Part shown: in pieces, positions 56,140 to 64,000 of the stretch | How positions within the stretch are numbered: position 1 is the stretch's first letter | Layout: every line of letters starts with the position of its first letter | NCBI RefSeq assembly: GCF_002994745.2 | Contig: NC_037094.1 | Span: 2,836,001 to 2,900,000 of the forward strand | Direction: 5' to 3' | Source: Rosa chinensis | Taxonomy: Eukaryota > Streptophyta > Magnoliopsida > Rosales > Rosaceae | Length of the DNA stretch: 64,000 nt | Translations under genes and position numbers: made by a program | Notes under the pieces: model-generated | What the model saw: the letters and a program-made list of their open reading frames with translations, nothing else | Database searches by the model: none | Told to the model about the DNA's origin: nothing

Positions 56140-56551
56140 GCAAACCGCTACCCATGCGCATCTTGACTTAGCTAAGTCTTTTGTTCAAATGTTTAGCTAA
56201 GGGAAGCTACCCAACGGGTACTACCCCACTTTTGTACGCTGATCAGTCAGCCACCAATGAAACGAGGAATTATTCAAACCATTGTTCCTAAGTCTGGCAC
56301 TGAGGGCAACTGGCAACGCCAGCGATCGTCAGCGGACTAAGTCCGCTACGTAGTGCACTCGGACCAATCTTAATTCCTTTAATGTTCCATTGATCGACAA
56401 AAGAAAAATATAGCTCAAAACGCTACACACACATTGTACCAAACCAAGTCAGAAATTCACTTTATTCCACAATAGTCTTTACAAACAAAGATGCCCCAGC
56501 GGTTACACAAAAAAAAAAAAAAAAAACAAACTTTGGAGTTCTCAGGTAGGT
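56140..56551 (+). other. Spacer between Gag-Pol and the antisense gene
   Basis: Non-coding. An A-run at about 56510-56527 is a T-run on the antisense strand, near the presumed 3' end of the antisense transcript. Confidence 0.5.
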
Positions 56552-59253
56552 TCAGCGGTTGGCGTCGGCCTCGGCAGCTTCAGCGATTGGCGGCGCGACC
56601 GATCGGCTCGCTTGATCAGAACCTCGGGCGGTCGGACTGGGGGTCTCTATGGTGCCGTCGGCCCGGGTGTGTGCCTCCAGAAACCCGGCACGTGACACCT
56701 CCGACGGGGTCTGCTGGGGAGTTTGCTGCGACCCTTCCGGCGGATGTGGGCCACTTTCCCCGCTGCCCGAGTGAGTACCTACAGCTGGGGCAGGCACGAC
56801 CTCTGTCTCCGCACGGACACTATCGACCGGCGGCACGTCAGGCTGCGACGCCTTTACAAAGTCAATGGCACCCTTCCGCTTCAACATATCTATATTGGCA
56901 CGGGCCCCAGACTTCGCCGCTTCGGTTAGTGCCTTCTTAAACTCCGCCGACTGCTTGAATGTCAACAGCAGCGGCCGCAGCAGTGCTCCCCTCAGCTCTC
57001 AGACGGGTAACCTCACCCCCCAGGCTCTTCAGTTCGGCCATCCTTTCGGCGGACTCCCGCTGCACTATAATCAGCTTCTTGTCCTTGGCGGCTATCTTCT
57101 CCTTCAGCAACCCAATCTCCTGCTCCAACTTGGAGACATGTTCATTCCTCTCCAGATCCCGCCGAATAGCCGCATTAAGCTTGCCGCGGGCGTCCGCATA
57201 ATCACACTCCGCCTTGGCTAGTCCCCGCTCGAGCTCCGCCAGTCTCTCCTTGGCCTCCGCCAGCTCCCTCTGGAGATCTCCAATTTCTCCCTTGAGCTCC
57301 TCCTCAACCCGGGGCTGCTTGGACGCCGCCAAGAACATATCGTGTAACCCCGCCGATATTTGACCAAACGCCGAGCTGAAGGGCGATTGGTCAATTGCCG
57401 TCGGGCGCGATATGCCCGCCAGACCCCCGAATCCCAGCCGTTCGCACAGATGAAAGAGGAACTCCCGCTCCCCTTCTGTCATGAATGGCGCGTACTCGGC
57501 GAAGGAGTCCAGATCGCTGACGGCGGGTGCCTCACCCTCCACCGCCACCGTTTTTGCAGGAGCTGGCCGGGCCTTCTTCTGTCGGCGGGCACCAACCACC
57601 TCCACCTCCTCTCCCTCTTCCTCGTCAGGAGACTCAACCGTCCGGCGCTTTTTCTCTAGCGCCCTCTGGCCCCCAATGACGGCCCTCGTCGCCCTAACTG
57701 GCGGTTCCTCCCTCGTCACAATGACTTCTCCCGCCGGCTGAACCGCCTGAGAACCACGCCTCTGGGCAGGCATCCGCTCCTTCTGAGGCCCGGCCGCAGC
57801 ACTTCCCCTCTGCTCCCCGCCGGCCGTCTGGGTCCCCGCCTGCACCACAGGCAGACCATCTTCACCAAGGTGGGACTGGTGCGGCATCGCCATCACCACC
57901 GGAACCTCGGACTGGCTCAACGCCAACGTCTCCGGGTTCACTACAGTCTGCTGGGCCGCCAGCCCCTCGGCGTACATGGCCTCCAAAAAATTCTCTATCT
58001 CCGCCCGATCCATGGCTTTCTCAAACGCGTCGCGACTTGATTTGTTACCCGGCGGAGTTTCTAAAAAAAAAGGGAGGAAAGGCAGCCACCAGTCAGACAC
58101 AATTCAATTATAAAACAAAACGACAGGGTAGAATCCTCACCAATAGAGCGTGTTAGTCGCAGGTCGACCAATAACTCCCAACCAGTCAGCAAGCGGAAGT
58201 CAAGCAGGTTTCGGTTCCGCCAGCAACCTCTGATCCTCGCCACCCGGCACTCTTCTTCACGCGTCAGCGTATACCGAAGTCCCGCTGCACAAGAAAAACA
58301 CGTCATTAGTAAGAATACAAGTTCAAGCATGTAAGCACGCCAAACATTTTTAGCGGACACCGGCCACCAACCTCGAATAGGTTGGAACTCGGACTTAATC
58401 CTAAATGACGGCCCTTCCTCGTTAGACCTAGCGTGGTACTCCCAACCGTCGGTAGCGACGCAAAAGGTCCCCCGCCAATACGACATGGAGTCCCTCAGAT
58501 TCTCGATCAGCTTGGGCGCTCCCTGCCGGCGACTCAAATTTACTTGCCCGTGGCACCCTTGGCGCTTCACATATACCAACTCGTAGAAATGGAGCACTTC
58601 CGCCACGGTAGGCCCCTCGCACCCCGACAAGCGCCACAAGGAGTTCATCGCCAACATCAACCGCCACATGTTTGGACAGATCTGACCGAAGGCAAGGCCA
58701 AACTCGCAAACAAGGATTTGGAGATTGGGCACCAGCGGAAGTGTCACCCCTTGGCGGAATATAGCCTCGTGCACGGCCGCACACCCAGTCGGGAGAATCG
58801 ACGCCTTCTCATCAGCCGTCGGTGGGCGCAGCTTCACCGACCCCGGCAACCGGAACGCCTGCTTCAGTCGGGCGACAGCGGCACCGCTCATCCCCCTCCC
58901 GCCTCGTCAACAGCTGTCCCATCCGGGAGGAACCACGCTGACTCAACATTTTGCTCCGCTGTTTCCCCCTCCCCAGCGGAGCCGCTGGCAGCACTGTTAC
59001 TCGCCAGACGCTCGTCGCGCCTGGCTTTGGCGGCAGCGGCCTCGCCCGCCTTAGAACTCTCCGGACGCGAACCCCGACCCATAACTACTTCCCAGGGGAT
59101 GGTCTGTAGCGGCTCGACGTCTAGCACTTCTGGCAGTGAGGTTCCTGCAGGGGCAGACGGACGCAACGAATCAATAAAAACCCCATCCGCCGCGCTGAGC
59201 GACACGTCAGACCCGGAATCCTCACTGCTCGAAATCTCTATAACGCTAGCCAT
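56552..59253 (-). CDS. Antisense accessory gene of the Tat element (gypsy-type transposon domain, coiled coil)
   Basis: My model on the minus strand: exon 59253-58372, intron 58371-58285 (87 bp), exon 58284-58141, intron 58140-58061 (80 bp, with a strong polypyrimidine tract), then an exon from 58060. All borders are GT-AG and phases agree. The start MASVIEISSSEDSGSDVSLS is acidic. Next comes the domain known as 'putative gypsy type transposon' (PF04195 style: GCAAVHEAIFRQGVTLPLVP, FGQICPNMWRLM, VAEVLHFYELV). The C-terminal half has a basic KRR cluster and a long coiled coil (EELKGEIGDLQRELAEAKER...). Two frame breaks exist: a 4-nt ATGA overlap at 58888-58891 after a G-run, and a shift near 56960 separating the coiled coil from a final segment that ends at 56552. 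Similar antisense genes are known in Tat elements (Grande gene 23); the function is unknown. Confidence 0.7.
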
Positions 59254-59706
59254 CCCAAAACCCTAAAACCCACATCAGTTAGCACAAACATAGATCTAGC
59301 CTATTCTCGCATCAGATATAGCCAAAATAATCAAGAACAAAATCCAGAAAACCCCAAAGTGTAAACAAACACTCAACCCAGACTCGACTATCCAAATCCT
59401 AAAACCAATGAACGCATTGGCCAACCATCAATCAATCCCCCACAAAAACCCCATCTCACACCTCAGAGCACACCCAGAAAAGCAAACACAACAAAACCCA
59501 GAAACTAGCAGAAACAAATAGCAGAAGACAGAGATCCGAATACCAACCTCAGTGGTGCAATCTCCGGCACGGTGGTGCACAGGTACGACCAACGTCTCTG
59601 AGAGTGGTATACCCAAGCTTCGGTAGGCTCCTTCTCCGGTTTCGAACAAACGGTGGCTAAGCTTTCAAAATTTTAACAAAGTGTCGAATCCCCCAGAGTT
59701 TCCCCC

Positions 59707-59716
59707 TTTTTATATA
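59707..59716 (-). promoter_or_regulatory. TATA box for the antisense gene
   Basis: On the minus strand the sequence reads CCTATATAAAAAGGGGGA. It lies about 455 nt before the antisense ATG, leaving room for a leader that may contain an intron (a GAG-GTTGG donor-like site lies at about 59550). There is no rival TATA closer to the ATG that I can see. Confidence 0.65.
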
Positions 59717-60000
59717 GGCCCCAACGCGTCCTCGACCGTCCGCTCCATACCGACATCCCTTGTTAGCCGTACACGTGTCGTACGTCTCCACTCACTCTCC
59801 GGATTACCCGAGGCGTCATCTCGGTTACAAAACCCACAGTTACTATCATTAAAGGCTAGAAGACGGACAGGCTTAGCAGACAAACCTACGCACGCTAACC
59901 CGCTATGGGCGCGACACGTATTAACCACCGAAGGGACAACTTCGAAAACCCCGCCGGGGGAACTTCTCCCTTGTCCTTCCCCAAGACACGACGTATCCAC

Positions 60001-60540
60001 CGGCGGAGTGAAGTCTCCGCTGAACAAATCTGCCAGCGGAACTTCTCCCTTGTCATTTTTCCAAGGAGTGAAGTCTCCGCTGAACAAATCCGCCAGCGGA
60101 ACTTCTCCCTTGTCATTTTTCCAAGGAGTGAAGTCTCCGCTGAACAAATCCGCCAGCGGAACTTCTCCCTTGTCATTTTTCCAAGGAGTGAAGTCTCCGC
60201 TGAACAAATCCGCCAGCGAAACTTCTCCCTTGTCATTTTTCCAAGGAGCGAAGTCTCCGCTGAGCACATCCGCCAGCGGAACTTCTCCCTTGTCATTTTT
60301 CCAAGGAGCGAAGTCTCCGCTGAGCACATCCGCCAGCGGAACTTCTCCCTTGTCATTTTTCCGTGAAGTCTCCGCTGAACAAACCCGCCAGCGGCACTTC
60401 TCCCTTGTCACCTTCCAAGGAGCGAAGTCTCCGCTGAGCAAACCCAGCCAGCGGAACTTCTCCCTTGTCACTTTCCAGGAGACGAAGTTTCCGCTAAGCA
60501 AACACCGCCAGCAGGACTTCCTCCTGGCTACCCTGCAGGC
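60001..60540. repeat. 60-bp tandem array, six near-perfect and three degenerate units
   Basis: Units start exactly at 60001, 60061, 60121, 60181, 60241 and 60301; three more decayed units follow to about 60540. Each unit contains GAAGTCTCCGCTG and CAGCGGAACTTC around an 11-base loop, that is, a stem of about 12 bp with one bulged base. The outer parts (CAAGG...CCTTG) extend the pairing. Because 60 is a multiple of three, long repetitive reading frames open on both strands; these are not taken as genes. Confidence 0.95.
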
Positions 60541-61064
60541 AGGGTGACTGTCACCACACACCGCTGGCAGAACCTTTCTTTTCATCTTGCAAAAATACCG
60601 CCAGGCACGTATATCGGACGCTGCTGCATCTAGCGGGGGGATATCCGCCAAACGGAAAATCCCGAGGCTACGCCTCACTGACAACGACCGCCACGCGGCG
60701 TTACCGTCAGACCGTCCCTACGGGACACGGGGACTAGTCAACCAGTCTACGACGGCCCTGATCAGGCATGTTGACCCCCGTCATTTGGGTGCTAAACATT
60801 GGGCTCGCTACCCAACACCCTCTGCTCCGTGCAGATCCCCCTCATCAAACAAATTACCTACCATCCAGAGGTCTATCTTCGCCGGGGAGTGGGGGACTCC
60901 CTGGGGGGCCCAGCAGGGGCCCAGCAGGGGCCCACCCGAAAGGGTACAAAGCGTTTGCTCAGTAAAACCAACGGTTGACAACGCACTGACGCTAATTATG
61001 CTCTTGCAAGTCTAGCGGAGGAAAACGCTTCAAACCGCCGAACAACTCCCCAACCAAGATTGCC

Positions 61065-61090
61065 CTCCTTGACTGGGGACTTGGGGGACT
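61065..61090 (+). promoter_or_regulatory. Polypurine tract region
   Basis: GGGGACTTGGGGGACT directly precedes the 3' LTR at 61091, the position where plus-strand priming occurs in LTR elements. Confidence 0.7.
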
Positions 61091-61606
61091 TGTACATACA
61101 TGTACATTTGCAAGCATAATTAGCTATAATGGGCCATGCTCATTGTACTGCTAAAGGTACTAATTCCAACCAAAGGAATGACGTGCAGACACACCGCCAG
61201 ACGGGCTACAACCTCAGCATCGGACCACCTCCAGATCGCCACTAACGCGCCGCCACGCGCCGCGCCAAGATGGCATCAGAAGCTTCCGAAACTGAGAACT
61301 GAAGCATATCAGTCCCACATCGAAAACAAAGACAAGATCAGTCTCTTCCTCACCTATAAAAGGTTCTCTCCTCTCTCCTCATTAATTACGCATTCAATAC
61401 TTACCTATTGTTACTTTGTCAACATAAATACATTGACTAACTTAGGCATCGGAGAGTTGAAGACCGCCCAGCGCGGTCTCCCTCTGACACCCATTGTATT
61501 TTACTTGACAGGTAACGGGAACCACAATAACAACACAAGTATCGGTCCGCCCACCGGATCAGCGTTAACTAAGGTCCAGCTACCGCTAGACTTTTAGACA
61601 TTAACA
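61091..61606 (+). repeat. 3' LTR of the Tat element
   Basis: 516 bp, differing from the 5' LTR at two sites (C to T in CCTA[C/T]TGTTAC, and G to A in CTGAC[G/A]CCCATTG). It ends ATTAACA and is followed by the target duplication GTAGC. Confidence 0.97.
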
Positions 61607-62293
61607 GTAGCTAATCAACATGATGCCAATTCCATTGTCCAGCATAATCAATCAACATATAATAGAGCCAAAATAAGCATATGTCCACCACTCATTCCAA
61701 TTCTGCACCGAGAAAAACAATCGCAGTGCCCAGACCTTAGGATTCAGAATTTACCTTTGACAATCATAATAGCTCAATCTGAACTAATAGATTGCTAAAC
61801 AAGAATGAACTTGCAGCCACGCTGCTCCGTGAACGTCGAACTAAACAGAGCACATCCCGATCTTCTCCTTCATGCCGCAGTCCAGCAAGGACCCAAGAGC
61901 ATCTTCTTGATCCTAGGATCGAGGCCGGCCGCCAGAAGAATGGATTGATCTGAAAGGGAAGATGGAGAGGAGATGGGTTCTGGGGACAGAGAGGTGTGCG
62001 GATAGTGGCGGCTATGCTGGTGCTAAGTCGGGGTCGAGAGAGAGAGAGAAAGAGGAGATCTGTTTTTTTGTTTTTTTTTTACTAAAAAAGTGAGCGAGAG
62101 TGTGAGAGTACTAAATTACCCTTTAATAAATGAACAATGACATAAAAGTTAACGGCGTTATTGACGTCGTGTCTATATAGTGGGTCGGGCTTCAGATTTC
62201 GTGTACTAAAATGATCGGTTTGAAACTTTATGTATCAAAATTATTAGTGGGATTTAGTTGATGTACTGTTTGCAAAATTTTCCCTTCTAAATT

Positions 62294-64000
62294 ATGTGTA
62301 CTTGCTCGATCTTATATTTAAATAAATACTTCTCTAGGTGTATGTTTTAAATGATATGTGTTCAGAATAGAGGTGGCAAACAGGCCGGCTCGGCCCGACC
62401 TGGCCCATTTTAAGCGGGCCTAGTCGTGCTTGGGCCGGCCGATTTATTATCGTGCCGGGCTCATGCCGGCCCATTTACTTAAACATTAATTAAGCCCGGT
62501 CCGGCCCATGGCCCGAGCCCATATCGTGCCGGGTCAATAAACGGGCCGTGCTCGTGCCTACCCACTATAAAGCACGATTTTAAAATCTTAATTTGAATAA
62601 ATAAAAAATAATTTTATTTAACCATTTAGAAATTTAAAATAAATTAAGTTATACAATATTTTTCTTCATCTTAGCTTTTTAAGATTAGTTTTCTAATATT
62701 TTTTAGGGCTAAATACAAATTACTACCCTGTGGTTTAGGTCCAAAATCAATTCAGTCCTTGAACTTCTTATTTCATCAAAAACACCCCTGCACTTTCAAT
62801 TTTGATCTAATAGGTCCAATTTGTTAGTTTTCCGACAATTGAGTTATTTAACTTGTTAATGTGGCTCATATATGGCCTATGTTTTATTATGTGGTGTCGA
62901 GGTGGTCTGCATAGTCAATTTAGGAGTGAGTCCTACTATTAAAAATAAATAGTTTTTTAACAAATAATTCAACTATAACTTGAACCCATAACAGAATACT
63001 AATGAATTTAGGGCTGGGCACGGGCCGGGCCCAACTATAATTTCCGGAACCGGCCCGTTTTGACACAAATAGGGACCGGCCCGGGCTTGCGGGCTTTCGG
63101 GCCCAAAAACCTGTCTTTTACTTTTACTTAGTAGAATATATATCTGCTTTGCTATGCACCCAGATTTCATTCATTTCAACCTGTTCAGATTTGAATCAAA
63201 ACACAATATCAAGATCCAAAGTTAAATTGCAAATTGAAATATCCAAAATACATAAAATCCAAATTCAAATACAAGTCGATCAAAATACCTGCAATTGAAA
63301 GTTTGAAATACAATGTCCCAATTTAAATATGAAGTCCAAGTTTGAAATACAATGTCCCAATTGAAATAGAAAGTCCTAATTCAAATACAACAATTTAGCA
63401 GCCCTTTTTCCAGTTCTCTATCCAGCAATTCAACAGCTACCATCCATTAACAGGCTTCCACAGTTTTGCTTTTGCCTACAACAACCATCATAAAGAGATT
63501 TAGATAGCATGGAAGTGAGGACTGAGGAACCATTCAAGCTGCAACTTAACTAGCACTACACACAAAAAAATGGTGGCTCTGGAGTTGTGATTGTCATTTG
63601 AACTTTCTCTCTATCTAGTACTGCAAATTACACCTAAAAATGCAAACCAACCAGCTGGGTTTAGAAGTACACTCACCATCATTGCCGCTGACAGTAACAA
63701 AATATCTTTAAGCAACTAAGTCCATAACATGGCCATAGTGAGGCCCAGGTCCTTGTCCTTGACAGAAGACAAACACGAAATTAAAAATGACACACCACAA
63801 TTGTAAACAACAGCCAATAAACCCTAAAGAACAAAAGACAATCTCAGTTAAGGCCATGTAGATGATCAGTCGAGTGTCCAGCAGGACCAATGACACCCTA
63901 TCCACAGAGCAAGAATCCATTAATATCAAAACTCACACTCACTCACAATCCACCCGAAACCATAATCTCTCTACTAACAAAAACCTCACTTTCCAATCAT
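62294..64000. other. Repeat-like sequence, no gene seen
   Basis: GAGGTGGCAAACAGGCCGG at about 62371 and GGGCTGGGCACGGGCCGGGC at about 63011 resemble termini and subterminal parts of plant hAT-type elements, but I could not pair the ends. A segment at 62705-62830 (GGGCTAAATACAAATTACTA, CAGTCCTTGAACTTC) resembles MULE termini like that at 19064. From 63170 to 64000 nothing recognisable. Confidence 0.35.

Larger units (their letters stand above)
49848..61606 (+). mobile_element. Ty3/gypsy Tat-type retrotransposon, complete, 11.76 kb
   Basis: Two 516-bp LTRs (49848-50363 and 61091-61606) differ at only 2 sites and are flanked by the identical 5-bp GTAGC (49843-49847 and 61607-61611). Between them lie a primer site, one uninterrupted Gag-Pol frame, a 4.9-kb 3' region with an antisense gene and a 60-bp tandem array, and a purine tract before the 3' LTR. 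Two RNase H domains in Pol and a long 3' region with extra genes are marks of the Tat lineage (relatives: Tat, Retand, Ogre, Grande). LTR identity means recent insertion. Confidence 0.96.
49335..62284. mobile_element. Mutator-type element (about 1.19 kb) split by a gypsy element
   Basis: The left terminus GGGAAAATTTTACAAACAGT (49335) and the right terminus with ACTGTTTGCAAAATTTTCCC (ending 62284) are inverted repeats that continue about 150 bp inward (CACTAATAATTT, CCAAACCGA, ACGAAATCT, GACGCCGTTAA). The identical 9-bp TTCTAAATT lies at 49326-49334 and 62285-62293. Taking out the gypsy element and one GTAGC leaves about 1.19 kb. The interior has a TC microsatellite (49557-49600) and at 61800-62090 GC-richer sequence of unknown origin; no transposase. 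Confidence 0.92.

Noticed and set aside
59710..60684. Long repetitive reading frames on both strands across the 60-bp array
   Set aside because: The repeat period is a multiple of three, so any frame without a stop stays open. The frames occur on both strands and have no domain.
1..64000. CRISPR arrays, bacterial operons, rRNA genes
   Set aside because: No interspaced short direct repeats with unique spacers, no ribosomal RNA motifs, and all gene structures are plant-nuclear.

Overview
The window is nuclear DNA of a flowering plant, most likely a eudicot. The support is GT-AG introns, an E-class pentatricopeptide-repeat (PPR) gene, tau-class glutathione S-transferases with the usual two exons, a nuclear tRNA-Leu, and a dense mix of plant transposons. 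A JIP23-like pseudogene and the general sequence style would fit Rosaceae, but that is a guess. There is no operon, CRISPR array or prokaryotic feature. Region 1, about 2.1-13.0 kb, is the gene-bearing part. It holds an intact minus-strand PPR gene that I match to Arabidopsis OTP87 (mitochondrial C-to-U editing), a tRNA-Leu(CAG) 95 bp from its start codon, and three tau GST genes. Each GST has a 321-nt first exon and a TATA box the same distance (64 nt) from the ATG. The first and third GSTs by position are recent tandem duplicates, and the middle one is on the other strand. A 220-bp hAT MITE sits in only one of the promoters, and a poly(A) retroposon lies between the genes. Region 2, 13.5-28 kb, is a transposon graveyard. 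A decayed Ty1/copia element is split by a 2.85-kb TG...CA insertion that looks like a solo LTR, and that insertion carries a Mutator-type MITE, giving three nested levels. Next come a TRIM-like mini-retrotransposon with a tRNA-Asp primer site, one end of a second MULE family, and a chimeric stretch with broken pieces of a PWI-domain (SRRM1-like) gene and ribosomal protein L6, with an hAT element between them. Region 3, 28.1-34.6 kb, is a nearly full-length L1-type LINE on the minus strand. It is inserted into an F-box-like pseudogene with a 17-bp target duplication, and its ORF2 is broken only by two in-frame stop codons. Region 4, 34.8-43.9 kb, is AT-rich and bounded by diverged inverted arms. 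It holds a FAR1/FRS DNA-binding fragment and a single SNF2 motif-I exon, so gene capture by a MULE-like element is possible. Region 5, 44.3-47.5 kb, is a PIF/Harbinger element flanked by TTA. It carries only the Myb-like accessory gene, with one internal stop, and no transposase. A broken 23-kDa jasmonate-induced-protein-like gene follows. Region 6, 48.9-62.3 kb, contains a small MULE MITE and then a second MITE of the same family that is split by a young, structurally complete 11.76-kb Ty3/gypsy Tat-type retrotransposon. The LTRs are 516 bp each with 2 differences, and the target duplication is GTAGC. This retrotransposon has an uninterrupted 1906-aa Gag-Pol with two RNase H domains. On the opposite strand it has a spliced accessory gene with its own TATA box, and just upstream of that promoter lies an array of about nine 60-bp units, each an imperfect hairpin. 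This antisense gene plus hairpin array is the most interesting system in the window. The last 1.7 kb is unresolved repeat-like sequence.
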